Shown: piece after piece, positions 47,201 through 58,393 of the stretch
Position numbering within the stretch: the first letter of the stretch is position 1
Layout of the letters: each line of letters begins with the position of its first letter
From: Mytilus edulis
Lineage: Eukaryota; Mollusca; Bivalvia; Mytilida; Mytilidae
Direction: 5' to 3'
NCBI RefSeq assembly: GCF_963676685.1
Contig: NC_092346.1
Coordinates: forward strand, 27,851,133 to 27,915,132
DNA: 64,000 bases
Program-made: the position numbers and the translations under genes
The notes under the pieces: model-generated
Database searches by the model: none
Told to the model about the DNA's origin: nothing
Seen by the model: only the letters and a program-made list of their open reading frames with translations

Positions 47201-49631
47201 TATTGCTCAACGCTTTTGGTCCCTGTTTGATTCTATTACTATGTTACAGATGCAGTGATTGGTATTATGGCAGTCTCGATTTCACCCTTACTAAGATCTG
47301 TTCTTTCAAGGCTGGTGTCACCAGATGAACAAGGTAAATATTTTGTTCAGACTTGTCAGATCATGTCATGTGATGAAAAAGCCAATGTTTGTGTCATTCA
47401 ATGAACATGTCAAATGATGAACGATAGGCTGATTTCAGAGGGGGCAATAGGGGGTCCGTTAACATGTTAACAACACCTCGATTTGGGCAAAAAACAGTTA
47501 ACAAAAAATGCAAAAATGCTGATAACAGTTACCACAGTGGGTTGAAAACAGTTAACAGTTTACATTCATCTCAGAAAACAGTTAACAAGACCTTGAAAAA
47601 GGCCAAAACAGGTTAACATAAAAAGGTATTGCCACACTCATTTTAGTAGCCTCTTCTCACTCGATAAACAGAGTAATGTTTTGCTTAAGTAAGAATCTCA
47701 TGAGAAACAGAGTTATGTTTTTATCCAGGCTTTTATCAATAAACGAAAAAGATAAAGGGTCAAGCCCTGCAGGCTTACATGATAGGCATTGGAAATATGG
47801 TAGGTAAAACAGCCGCACCATTAAAAAAGGCGGGAAGATACAAAATCCAAGCTACAGCAGTATTTTCCCAGTATATCACTAAAAGTTCATGTCTCGATTT
47901 TACCCTTACTTAAATCGTCATAACATTATATTTTTAGGAAGCCTTTTTGCTTGTATTGGTAGTTCCGAATTATTGCTGACGTCTCTTGCACAGCTGTTTT
48001 ATGGTTTCATTTACAAAGAATCTGTTAGTTATCTTCCAGGGTTGGTGTTCTTGATAACTGCTGGAATTCTAGTCATAGAATTCTGTTTATCTTTGTAAGT
48101 ATAACCTTTAATGTAATTATTCACTTTTCATTAGCTCACCTGGCCTGCAGTGTCATGTGAGCTTATGCCATCACTTGGCGTCCGTCATCGTCCGTAGTCT
48201 GTCGTCATGGACTATTTCAAGAATTCTCACCTCTAAAACTATTTGACAAAATCCGTTCAAACTTTAATTGAATGTTCCTTAGGGTATCTAGTTTAAAAAT
48301 TATATCCGAATTTTGATCCATCAACAAACATGGCCGCCATGGCTAAAATTAGAACATAGGAGTCGAAAGCAGGTTTTGGCTTTTATCTCAAAAACTGAAG
48401 CATTTAGAGCAAGTCTTGGTGTGTTGGTTTTTGTGACTTTTGCATAGTAAACAGATTATTATACATGTTAAATTGAATCGTTTTCATGGCAAGTCAATGA
48501 TATTTGGTATGAAGTTGTATTATCATTTGCAATATCATTTCAATGAAGGCGGTATGACCCCATAACCTTTGGTTGACTTTGAAACTTTTGTTTAGATAAA
48601 ATGATAAAGACTGTGTTTAGGTTAGTTTAAGGGGAACCATTTATGATAGGACCAATATAAAAATCAATGATATTTGGTATGCAGTTGTATTAGCATTGGC
48701 ATGTCTCATTTCTACTGAAATTATTTTGCCCTGCATCATCAGTTATGGTAAATTGACTGAATGGTTTACATGTTAAAAGTATTGCAGTTTTCAGGAAAGA
48801 CATATTTATGTGTCAACCACCACAGTAACTGAGATTTTACTGTATTTTACTGATAAATGGACTTGTGGTTTTAGGCAGTCAACATAATACTTTTACCATG
48901 ACAGCAGTAGTCGTTGGCGACACATAACTTTTCCACAGAACACTTTCTACATTTTTTTTAATATTACAATTTTCCGAAAAATACCTACATCTATTCCTTA
49001 TATGGGGAGTTTTTGCTGAAACCTTTAACTGACATAGAAATTACAGTTTTTGAAAGAATTTTGATTCATAAAAGCAAAGTGTACGACATAAAACTAATAA
49101 TTATATATCAGAAGTTGTGATATGAGTGCCAATGAGACAACACTCCATCCAAGTAACAATTTATAAAAGTAAACCATTATAGGTCTTCAACACAGAGCCT
49201 TGGCTCACACTAAACAGCAAGCTAACAAGCATACATCTTCATATGAATTTAATAATTAAAAATTAGTTATAACTTATTACTGATCAGATCGCAAAAAATA
49301 GATACCAAGTACTAGCTGTTTGAATTTTCAACATCTTCTCCAGATTGGTTGGCATCTTTATCTATTTATACATAAAACTGTTGGTTGGGAGCATTACCAT
49401 CAGAGCACCAAAAATAATCATTTTAAACGAGAGCTAATTCAAAGGCAATAAGATTATCAAAATAAATTAAGAGCACATTACATACATGTATACATTTTTG
49501 TAAAAATTCAACATAATCATTATATTAAATATCTGACATATGATAAATTTTATTTTATTTTCAGAGTTCTATATAGTATTATGTCCTCAGAACCAGTATC
49601 TGTTACAGAAACAGTCATAAAGGTCTCCTAA
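43154..49631 (+). CDS. SLC46-family MFS transporter, copy 2, four exons
   Basis: Join 43154-44276, 47250-47333, 47938-48094, 49565-49631: 1431 nt, 476 residues plus TAA, all introns GT/AG, phases 1, 1, 2. Predicted topology: helices near residues 30-50, 95-117, 127-147, 153-180, 195-214, 223-243, 280-305, 318-338, 346-366 and more in exons 2-3. Glycosylation site NSTS at 83-86 in the first loop; MFS motif GSLTDRYGRK at 116-125; basic loop around 245-280. Exon 2 gives RSVLSRLVSPDEQG and exon 3 SLFACIGSS, the pattern seen in SLC46 proteins near their C-terminal helices. The N-terminus carries EDKPLL, which fits an acidic dileucine sorting signal; lysosomal targeting is inference. By eye exon 1 differs from copy 3 by about 24 substitutions and a two-residue gap, so this is a recent duplicate with an open frame throughout. 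Substrate not assignable. Confidence 0.9.
44978..45118 (+). repeat. Dispersed repeat family A in intron 1 of copy 2
   Basis: AAAAAGAGAATGTGGTATGA to CATAGTCAGCTGTAAA, flanked by AGATAT on each side. Intron 1 of copy 3 reads TAGATAGATATTTAG there, the uninterrupted site. Confidence 0.75.
45405..45660 (+). repeat. Dispersed repeat family B, split by another element
   Basis: AAGAAGATGTGGTATGAG...ACTCTCCATCGAAGTCACAA; the GTGGCGGA element at 45422-45573 lies inside. Confidence 0.65.
45422..45573 (+). mobile_element. GTGGCGGA element nested in a dispersed repeat
   Basis: CAGTGGCGGAATC...GGATCCGCCTATG interrupts a gtggtatgagtgcc-type repeat (45405-45660); AGT on both sides is a candidate 3-bp target duplication. 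It is therefore younger than its host repeat. Confidence 0.65.
46160..46735 (+). repeat. About 150-bp tandem repeat, three units, in intron 1 of copy 2
   Basis: Units recur at about 46191, 46415 and 46568 with ACATGTCT.TCT, TGACCTTGACCTCATT-like and TTCATGGTTCATTG segments; a family A fragment splits the first. The whole block is absent from intron 1 of copy 3. Confidence 0.6.
46259..46330 (+). repeat. Dispersed repeat family A, truncated, in a tandem repeat
   Basis: GAAGATGTGGTATGATTGCT to CGACACAGAAATTAA, splitting one unit of the repeat block around it. Confidence 0.65.
46747..47186 (+). mobile_element. 440-bp foldback MITE in intron 1 of copy 2
   Basis: GAATCATATTCAAAACAGTG at the left is inverted at the right end (CACTGTTTTGAATATGATTC); the arms are about 200 bp each with a short centre. 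TATA flanks both sides, and intron 1 of copy 3 has the empty site (GTTTATATATATT near 60358-60370). Confidence 0.85.
47250..47333 (+). CDS. Copy 2 exon 2 (84 nt)
   Basis: Acceptor ATGTTACAG, then AVIGIMAVSIS and RSVLSRLVSPDEQG, donor GTAAAT. Same length and phase as in copies 1 and 3. Confidence 0.88.
47436..47640 (+). mobile_element. 205-bp insertion with repeated AACAGTTAACA in intron 2 of copy 2
   Basis: About six variants of AACAGTTAACA between AGAGGGGGCAATAGGGGG and GCCACACTCA. Copy 3 intron 2 reads ACTGATTTTAGTAGCC straight through at 60611-60626. Confidence 0.65.
47938..48094 (+). CDS. Copy 2 exon 3 (157 nt)
   Basis: Acceptor TATTTTTAG; encodes SLFACIGSSELLLTSLAQLF onward to EFCLS; donor GTAAGT. 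One residue (A to G in AQLF) separates it from copy 3. Confidence 0.9.
49110..49235 (+). repeat. Dispersed repeat family B in intron 3 of copy 2
   Basis: AGAAGTTGTGATATGAGTGC, ACTCCATCCAAGTAACAA. The same copy sits in intron 3 of copy 3, so it was inserted before that duplication. Confidence 0.7.
49325..49432 (-). pseudogene. Antisense exon-1 relic inside intron 3 of copy 2
   Basis: Minus strand reads TTTGGTGCTCTGATGGTAAT, then a frameshifted match to the QQFYV...GEDGEK part of exon 1. Flanking intron sequence also matches that around the relic in copy 1. Confidence 0.72.
49565..49631 (+). CDS. Copy 2 exon 4 (67 nt, stop TAA)
   Basis: Acceptor TTTTCAG; frame VLYSIMSSEPVSVTETVIKV, then S and TAA. 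Its short hydrophilic Ser/Thr-rich tail should be the cytosolic C-terminus. Confidence 0.85.
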
Positions 49632-50110
49632 TATCAGTAACATTGTTTGAAATCTCTGGATTATATATCCAAGATAGTACATGTAGTTGAAATCTCCAAT
49701 ATTTAAGATCTGTGATTCTATATTAAAAATAATTGTAAAATATCCTGTATTTGAGACCTGTATATATAAGAAACAATGATTGAAATCTAATTAATTTAAG
49801 GCATGTCTCCCTAATGCATGAAATCTCATAAACTTGAAAAAATGTCTCCCCTATGCTGGTAATTTAAATGTTTAATCTTTCAATTTATAGCAGAAACAGT
49901 GGTTGAAATTTTCTAATATTTTAGACAATGAGTGGTTAAGAATCCCTTAATTTTTAGATCTGTCTCTATGTTATTTTGTTACGTACCAGACATATGGTTG
50001 AATCTCCTTTATTTAGGATTTGTTGGTATTTATACGGAACAGGAATTGAAGGTTGTATAGATTAAAGAACAAAACAATAGTTGAAATCTGGTGTCTAATA
50101 GATTGACCAT
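49632..50110 (+). repeat. Degenerate 3' tail repeats of copy 2
   Basis: Repeated, diverged units with GAAACAGTGGTTGAAAT, TTTAAGATCTGT and CTCCTAATATTTTAG. Probably within or just past the 3' UTR. No confident polyadenylation site was assigned. Confidence 0.6.
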
Positions 50111-50721
50111 AGCTTATTCTTTTACTTATATAAAACTCTGTGTACTTTCTTATGTATAGTGCTAATGCAACTAAATCCATATGGACATAATTAAGCATTG
50201 AGTAACTTGGTTTAGTTTTGTGTTCATATAATATCTGATTTTCATTAGTGAAACATGGCTGTAAAGTAAAACACATTCCCAAGTCGTTTGAGCGATTGAA
50301 AGTCTTGTGTTCAAATGATTTTTTTTTTCATTTTGATTTATTTTCAAAGACAATTGGTGGTGTGTTAATGACATTTTAATACCACCCTCCAATCTTCTTC
50401 AAGAATACTGCACAATTCAGCATTACCTTGGAAATCATGAACTACTTTTACATTTACAAGCATTAATATTTACAAAGATAGGCTATTCATAACATTCTTT
50501 AGTATATATTATTTTGGGATCCCCCCTTTTTTTTCTGGATTTCATGTCATGTTTTTAGTATTGTACATCTAGCACCTTCGTTATATTTTAATGTAACTTA
50601 AGTAAGTAATAATCATTTATAAGAGACTTGTTTCATCAGATCAGATCTGAAGGTTCTTAAAGTGTTGTGTGCATTTGATTGTAATGATACACTTGATCTT
50701 TTTTTTTTTTTTTATTGAAAT

Positions 50722-50933
50722 ACCATATAGCGGGCTATTTTCAGGATTTATATTGAATAAAGTATAAGAAATATTTTGGAGGTTAATATTTTGGCAGTTA
50801 TTATTTTAGCAGATTCAAAAATTTTATCAATACATGGAGAATTTTAAATTGGCGGAATTTATTTTGGCAATTTTGTTTTATCCGCGAAAATAAAGGAAAA
50901 TTTACACCCAGCGAAAATATCCCGCTACACGGT
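50722..50933. mobile_element. MITE with ACCGTGTAGCGGGATATTTTC-like ends
   Basis: Left end ACCATATAGCGGGCTATTTT; the right end read inverted is ACCGTGTAGCGGGATATTTT. About 210 bp, noncoding. Confidence 0.6.
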
Positions 50934-53055
50934 TTTATGTGTTATTTTGAGTTGTTATTTTTTTTACATTCTGTGTTTTAAAACATTTGTTATTTTGTTA
51001 CATTCTGTGCTTTACAATGTTTGTTATTTTGAGTGATTTTTGTTAGATCTGTTTTTATTAAAAAGGTAATGCTGTTGTAAATATTGCATTTTCTTTTGTG
51101 GATGACTGTATCATCATGTTTTTTTTTATCATATTCATGTATAATATTAATGGTATATTAGTAGAAAATATACAGCGAAATATATTAACATGTACATTAT
51201 TGGTGGAATAATTAAAAAAGAGGAAATTTGGTTTGATTTTCAATGAGACAATTATTAACCAGAGCTCTATAGAAAATTGCTTCATTTGATTATAAGGAAA
51301 AATGGACAGGGTTGATATAAATAGTAACCTACAATAATATATTACAATAAAGAACATTTTCTTTAGACATAAGCAAGATAAATATAGTTCACATCATATT
51401 CTTTTTTGTTTGTGAAATAACTTATTCCTATCATTCATTACAAGGACATAATGCCAACTGAAAAAAAAATCTGATGTTTCCCTTTTTGAAAACTTGGTTT
51501 TTAAGATACCATGATGTAATTTAGAATTAAGAACTTTCATTTAATGAACAAATTAATGTGATTAAATCTTCAAATCATTTATATTTTAACAAATTTCCAG
51601 CATTTTTGATTGATTTCAATTTGTTTTAATTTAGCACATAAAGGAGAAATAACTCAGTAATTGTATAAAACATAAAAGAATCCACTTGAATTTTTTTTCT
51701 ATTTTAGGTAAAGCAGACAAAAAAATATTGCAGCAGAATCCCAGTTCCATATTTTGAAAGCATTGATAAAGATCTATCTTTTCATATTTTATTACAAAAC
51801 TCGATCATTTAGTTTACCTTCTATTTACTATTATAGTTTACAAAATGTGTTATATTTCACAAACTGTTGACTTGATGACTTACTATTTTTATTATATTTT
51901 GAACGTTTCACAATAGATACTACATTTTGGCAAAGTTTGAAAAAATCTACCCTTTTTTGTTTAAACTCTCTTTCTACCTTTATTGTTTATGTTTAAATCT
52001 TTAAACTACATTTTTGTGTGTAGTTGTGTTGTTGATGCATTGTGTTTTTATTCTGAGTTGTTGTATTTAGAGATTTTATTATTTATGTTTGTTTTTAATT
52101 CTTTCTTGAATATATAGAAGATTGTCATAACTTAGATTAGGCAATTTTCTTGGTAAACAACTATTTTGTGACTTTATTATTTAAAAAATGAGAAATAAAT
52201 TATATATCTTGCCCCAAATATATTGAATGAAATATATTAATATAAACTGCCCACATGACCAGAAAATAATTCCCATATTAAAATGGCAGACACAGAAATT
52301 ATAAAAATATGCAATATGTTTAAACTATGCAATTGTAATTTCTGGTTGTTAATTATCTGAATAAAATTGATTTATACAAGACGACAGGTTTTATCTTTGA
52401 TATTCTATGCTATTAAAAAAACTTAAAAAAAAGATAGTTGCGCTGTATCACGATATAATTTATTACTTAACTAACAACAGAAAAAGAATTCAATTGTTTT
52501 GTGGTCTTTTTATTCAGATGATTTTTAGAAGAAGTTTAATTATTAAGTTAAAAAAAATCATAAGTATTAATAGGGGATGTCTATATGTTTAATCCCAGAG
52601 TGAGACAAAATGTAAACGCAAAAAGATATTATTCTGTTTATCAGAAAAATCTAGTAAATATAATGGACTTCAGACTAAACTGGACCGAACTCTTTCCCAG
52701 AGTCTTATTTTTCATGATAGATTTTGTGACTGCTTTAATTAATGAATCTGTTACATCTATATATGAGAGGGGGTAGGAGGGGTCCAGATCCCGAAATCCC
52801 GGGCTTAAAAGCATGAAATCCCGAGATCTCGAAATTCGAAAAAAAGAATTCCCGTATCCCGAAAGGGTCAATCCTGAAATCCCGAGCTTAAATACACCCG
52901 ATCCCGGAGTCCCGATAAAGAATTAAAAAGAAATGATATTAATCATCTGAAATGTGATAAATTGACCATGTGACTACATGTGATCTTATTATATATACAT
53001 GTACATGTCTCTCCCACTAGACCCAGTCTGTATATGTTATCGATGAGTCATGATC
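50934..53055. other. No gene seen
   Basis: AT-rich; short frames at 51058-51357 and 52407-52776 have no recognisable domain. A family A-like scrap (GAGGAAATTTGGTTTGATTTTCAATGA split across 51220-51247) is present. Confidence 0.5.
52780..52915. repeat. Block of degenerate (A)ATCCCGA units
   Basis: AGATCCCGAAATCCCGGGC, GAAATCCCGAGATCTCG, CCCGTATCCCGAAAGGG, CCCGATCCCGGAGTCCCG. GC-rich against AT-rich surroundings. Confidence 0.6.
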
Positions 53056-53059
53056 AGAA

Positions 53060-53180
53060 CATGTATATCTTAAACTACACTGGAAGATAACAACCAGAAT
53101 CTTCGTAAACAACAACATAAAACAGCTGTGCAAGAGACGTCAGTAACATTCAGAACTACCGATACAAGCAAAAAGGCTTC
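53060..53180 (-). pseudogene. Fourth SLC46-like copy: exon 3 relic
   Basis: The minus strand reads acceptor TATTTTTAG, then GAAGCCTTTTTGCTTGTATC, matching the exon 3 start (SLFACIGSSE), and runs through CACAGCTGTTTTATG before drifting out of frame and stopping. Intron 2-like sequence continues beyond 54187, after a foldback element. No exon 1, 2 or 4 was found nearby, so this is a truncated relic. Confidence 0.75.
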
Positions 53181-53209
53181 CTAAAAATATAATGTTATGA
53201 CGTCATAGT

Positions 53210-54186
53210 AAAGCTGTGGTCACACCTTACCGGATAGCACGAACGGACGCCTAACGGATGAAAATAAAAGTTGTCCGTTGACAAAATTGTTATCCGTTGG
53301 GAGTCCGTTGATGAACTGACCAAATAAAACGGACGCGTAACTTATGCATAACGGACACACACCGGATATGCAACGTACGGAAACGCACCGGACAGAACGG
53401 ATGTCGAACGTACATCCAACGGTGGAGTACCGCATAAAAGAGACACCTAACGGAAGCGTACCGGATAAAATGGATGAACAAGATCAAAGGAAAAATCAAA
53501 GGCGACAATAATAATACATGTAAATCGTCCATTTGTTTGATGTGTTTTGTCATTTGATTTTGCCATGTGATAAGGGACTTTTCGATTGAAATTTCCTCGG
53601 AGTTCAGTATTTTTGTGATTTTACTTTTTTTTTCGCATAAATATTAAAAATATTTCTGTGTAACTGGTTTTGGTTTGTTCTTCAAAATGCCGCCAAAGGG
53701 CAGTGTCTGGCCTAAATAAGAACTGTTTGATAGTGAAGACCTTCCCCTACTCTTCATCCGTTTTATCCGTTATACGTCCGGTAGAAGTCCGTTTCACATT
53801 CGTTCAACATTCGTTTTATCCGTTAAACGTCCGGTAGAAGTCCGTTGGTAAATTTGTCTACCAGACCTCCAACGGATGTATAACAGACAAGTAACAGATA
53901 CAAAACGGAAACGGAAGGGACGAATACTGTATGAAACGGACGCCTAACTGACGTTCAACGGACACTTTATCCGTTAGACGTCTGTTCAAAGTTTTGAACA
54001 TGCTCAAAATTTTCCACCAGACAGAACGGACGTCGACGGATAAAACGTACGCTAAACGGACATGAAATGGATATGGACAGACGTCTAACGGATAAGGATG
54101 GACGTCTAACGGACATGTACGGATTGTAAAAAAAAATATTCGTTAGGCATCCGTTCGAGCTATCCGTTAAGGTGTGACCGAGTCTT
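53210..54186. mobile_element. Foldback element rich in ACGGA/TCCGT motifs
   Basis: Ends GGTCACACCTTACCGGATAG and, inverted, CTATCCGTTAAGGTGTGACC. The interior is dozens of short variants of CGGACGTCTAACGGATA and its complement. It interrupts intron 2-like sequence of the relic fourth transporter copy. No coding capacity. Confidence 0.78.
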
Positions 54187-54659
54187 AAAGGTTAAATCGC
54201 GACATGAACATTCCTTTAGTGACATAATGTAGCTTGTTCTTTGTATCTTCAATGCTAATTCAGCTGCATACTACTGAATAATACATGACCAGCATGAGTG
54301 GTTCCCCAGAAACTGGTATAATCACAAACTAATACCTAGTTGACGACACCGCCGCCGAAAACAGTATAACTATGTCTCGCTTTTATTCCTTCAAGACAAT
54401 ATATAAACTGATGTATCTGGAAAGCGTCTCTATTTCTTTTTTGAGCTTCTTCAAATTCAAACTGAGGTCCAATCCCATGAATTTATTTTCCAGTGACAAT
54501 GTGGAAGCATGGGGTAAGTGAGTGCGCTCAGTGAAGTTCTTACGATGTTATATATATTTATGTGAAATCCTTTGTTTATTTAAGGATTTGATGTGGCAAT
54601 GATTTAATTTTTCTCATTTATTTCGGGGCCATTTAGTTGAAAACCAGATGGCGACCCTT

Positions 54660-56900
54660 TAATGATGGCATTTTTGCCATTTTCTATTTCATTTGAATGG
54701 TGTCACCTTATATCCTTTTTTAATATTCTTGTTAGATTGAAAACTGTAGGACAGGTCTATATTGGTTATTGTGGATTTCAAAAGATTTAAATAGTATTGG
54801 CCTTTTTCTGATTCTGAGAAATAACATTTACACATTTGATGAAATCGTCAATTCCATGGTTTTTGTTGGTGTTTGGAAAAGGTACGGAAGCTAAAGGTGA
54901 ATCTCTGTATCTCTACCACAAGGTTTCGTAAATTGGACAAAAACTGGTGTACTGTTACCATATTGCTCCAAATTAGAACTATCGAAACTTTCTACACCAT
55001 AATACTGAAGATCAAATTCTGGTATTGCACCATCTGTGTTTTGCAGCTGGCCTGCTACCAAAAGAGCCGATGGTGATTACCTAGTTGTACTAAGTCGATG
55101 ACATGACACATTCACATTTTCAAATACTTAGTCTAGTATGCAATTTTTGTTAAACAAACTTATGAACAGACATTTTTTCATTACTTCATTGTTTAAAAAA
55201 AAATTGACAGTTCAAAAGTTGAATTGATTACGTCATTTTTTATGTTCATATCATGTGGTACAGGCACTCATCTCAGAAAAAACATTTCCTATATACCTTT
55301 ATATAACAAAGGTACATAGGGATTTTTTTCTGAGACGAGTGCCTGTGACTGACACCCTGGTTTTCCTCTTTACCAATGAATATGTTACCGTCAAAACCAA
55401 TGGCTGCCTGCAACCAACGCCATAATGATTGTCAGAATGGGTAACCAATTCTGTTCGGCATGTTTTGGGTTCTGTTTTGCACCTTCTGATTTTGCCTTTA
55501 TTCCATCTATTACAGTGTGTTTTGGCAATTTTGCAGGTGAAACTTTAAATGTTTTTCTGCAGTCGATTCTTTGGTATTTCAGTTTTATGGGAAACATTTA
55601 TGGCATACATCTGTGCGCAATGGCATTTGGCAATTTGATTACCAGTTGAAGTTGCGATCACAAATGACGTTGCGTAATCAAAATTCTACTATTGAAGTTG
55701 CATTGTCACTACATTTTGATCTAGTCATTGATGGTCATCAACAAATCCCGTCTTCTTGTATCGTTGTCGGACGGACAGTAAAGCGAGTTTCTGACGCCAA
55801 ATGTTCTGGTTGCAGCACGCTCACGTTATGGGCTGATTTAGTTTTTTATTCCTCAGTCGAGATGCAAAATTGTTTAACTGATTTAAGTGTGGCCAAGGAT
55901 TAAAAGAACTGTTTCACGAAGGAAATAAAATTGAAAAAATATTTTATGGGTCCCATATTTCGCTTTAAGAAATTCGTGCGACTTCATGATAATCCGATAT
56001 ATTTGATAACCACAGGTACATGTATTAAAGGGTAATACGGTCAGATGTTGATTTTTTTCTAAAGAGAAAGTATGGTAAGCATGAGTAGCAGTTGTATAAG
56101 GATCAAACATAATTTAGTAAAAAAATATCAACAAACTGAGTGTTGCGTTTTTAAATTCAGTCAGTATTGTTATAAAATAGCATTTGCGGGAAAAGGGGGA
56201 TAATCATGCTCGAAGATATAGGATAAGGAAATCTTACCTGTATAACGTTCTAGTTATTAACCCTTACTACATAGTCCTAGGAAGTAAACAAAACATCAAC
56301 TTAAGTAATCAATGTGAGTTTTATTTATAAAGTATTTGAAAATCATTATACATGTTACACATATTATTTCACATATTCAAACCCTTTTGTCATGTTTTAC
56401 GAAAGTTGATAAATGAGTGAACGGAAATTAAGGCAACTTAAATTTCGAGCGTTTGCTGATCTTTGCTTATATTGTGATACTGATAAATAACTCTTTTAAT
56501 GAAGATATATAATGAAAGTTTTTTAAAAGGTATTACAGTATGCACATGATCAGATTTAAATCATTCTGCGTGCAACGAAATAAAAATAAGTTGATCAGGC
56601 GATGGCAATAAATAATGAGTCATCAGTCAGAACAAAACTTGAGAAAGTCTTGTGATACTGACAAACTTTCAAATTGGACACCCACGGGGTATAAAGTGTA
56701 TACATGAACACTGTACAAAATAAACCACATCAGAGAAGCCAGGACTTGTAAACAAAGGTAATCGGGCTTAGACTCCCCCTTTTTTTTAATTTCATGATAA
56801 TATCTTCTTTTTAAAACTTGTTGCTGAGACAAAAAAACTATACTAAAGTGGTTGAAGTTTATATGTGCTACTCATATTAACCTTATGCCAGCACATTTTA
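54660..56900 (+). repeat. Compact paralog of the copy 2 upstream region
   Basis: Collinear with 29030-29449, 33000-33050, 35160-36600 and 41610-41815, but lacking the insertions that separate those blocks. It also serves as the empty-site reference for the 3.5-kb transposon. A minus-strand frame at 55391-55597 differs from its partner mostly at replacement sites, arguing against a gene. Confidence 0.75.
55260..55346. mobile_element. 87-bp hairpin insertion
   Basis: ACAGGCACTCATCTCAGAAA and inverted TTTCTGAGACGAGTGCCTGT enclose a centre of short matching arms (CCTATATACCTTT / AAAGGTACATAGG). The paralogous site near 35300 (GTGATATACACTGACACC) lacks it. Confidence 0.7.
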
Positions 56901-57494
56901 TGTAGATGCAGTATATGGAGGCAAATGAGGCAAATGCCTCACTTTTGAAACGACGACCAAACTTTCGAAGTGTCATTTTTTTTAATTATGTATTTTACAT
57001 TATCAATATGCGAGTTTCGAGTTTCAAATTATCTACCGGCACACTACATACAGTGTGTCCAATCTGCAGCAGCAATTGCAGCTTTTACCATAGCAGTGAC
57101 GGTAAAAAAAATAAGTGTTCCGAATACAAATCAAAATAAAAAAATTGAAACAAATCTTAATGTCGTTACAAAACTGGTTGAAGACGGGTTCTTTAAAGAG
57201 AAAAAAAAATGAAAAAGGTAACTCATGAGTATAAACACCCCCTATAAGTATGCTGGCTTATTACTTTCCTTGGTTTATTTTTGAATCGATATCGCTATAG
57301 CTACCAATGTTTACAATATCAACTCACTGAACAACAAATGCTAATCGATAAAATAATTCATTAACCTAAAATAATAATTATTCATAATTAATTTAAACAA
57401 ATCATGAAGCGCCTATTCCACGGAAGTATTTGATGTATAAGGCAATTACTTGTTTCCGGCCACCGAGATGAAAATAGAAGATTATGTGAAAATC

Positions 57495-58393
57495 TACGGG
57501 GCGCCGAATGTGACTTGTGGTTTTGTACAAAATTCAATTCTGTCATAACAAAATCATTTTTGTCTTACAAAACTATGTGATACAGACTTGTTTTATGAGA
57601 ACTTCAATTTTGTGATGACATAATTCATTTTTGTAGACAAAATTAATTTTTGTAGACAAAATTCATTTTTGTCATGACAAAAGTCAATTTTTTCAAAAAG
57701 GTATGCAAAAATAAACTTATTTGCATACAAAATCTACTTTTGTTACCTGATGTGAGACAAAATTCAATTTTGTGAGACAAAATTCAATTTTGTGAGACAA
57801 AATTCAATTTTGTCAATTTTGTCTCACAAAAGTCAATTTTGTCAATTTTGTGACGACCAAAATTGACTTTTGTCAGACAGAATTCAATTTTGTGAGACAA
57901 AATTTATTGTGAGACAAAATTCTATATTGTGTGACAAAATTCTATATTGTGAGACAAAATTTAATTTTGTCAATTTTGTCTCACAAAAGATAATTTTGTC
58001 TCACTAAAGTCAATTTTGTCTCACAAAAGTCAATTTTGTCTCACAAAAGTCAATTTTGTCTCACAAAAGTCAATTTTGTCTCACAAAAGTCAATTTTGTC
58101 TCACAAAAGTCGATTTTGTATGCAAATTGGTTCACAGAATCCAAACTAAACTAATTTGCATACAAAACTGACTTTTGTCGCCCAATTTTCAAATTAGGTA
58201 ACAAAAGTCAAGTCTAAAAATGAATTTTGTCATGACAAAAGTAACTTTTGTCCACTGAAAGATAATTTTGTATGACAAAATTTAAATTGGTAGTATACTA
58301 CAAATTTTGTTAAACTGAACTCATTTTTGTTGAACAAAACTCACTTTTGTCCGAACAAAATTGAATTTCGAGTACAAAACCACAAGAGTCGTA
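57495..58393 (+). mobile_element. Full-length foldback satellite element (about 0.9 kb)
   Basis: Ends TACG...TTGTGGTTTTGTAC and, inverted, GTACAAAACCACAAGAGTCG then TA. Direct repeats AAATC at 57490-57494 and 58394-58398 look like a 5-bp target duplication. The copy 2 upstream region has the empty site (GGAAATCATGTGTGGAC near 42135). The interior is almost wholly built of 20-bp units tcacaaaagtcaattttgtc and inversions of them. Noncoding. Confidence 0.8.
58021..58120 (+). repeat. Perfect 20-bp tandem array inside the foldback element
   Basis: Four exact copies of tcacaaaagtcaattttgtc at 58021-58100, with diverged units on both sides. Each unit contains the partial palindrome CAAAAGTCAATTTTG. 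Confidence 0.85.

Noticed and set aside
53290..53553. Cys/Arg-rich minus-strand frames in the foldback element
   Set aside because: They are translations of the ACGGA-type repeat words.
55391..55597. 68-codon minus-strand frame with a paralog at 35370-35580
   Set aside because: Between the two copies the changes are mostly amino-acid replacing (about nine against two silent by eye over 46 codons), and the frames end in stops without splice support, so no sign of selection.
58021..58120. Regular 20-bp repeats resembling a CRISPR array
   Set aside because: Units are contiguous with no unique spacers, lie in a eukaryotic transposable element and are partly palindromic; this is a satellite.
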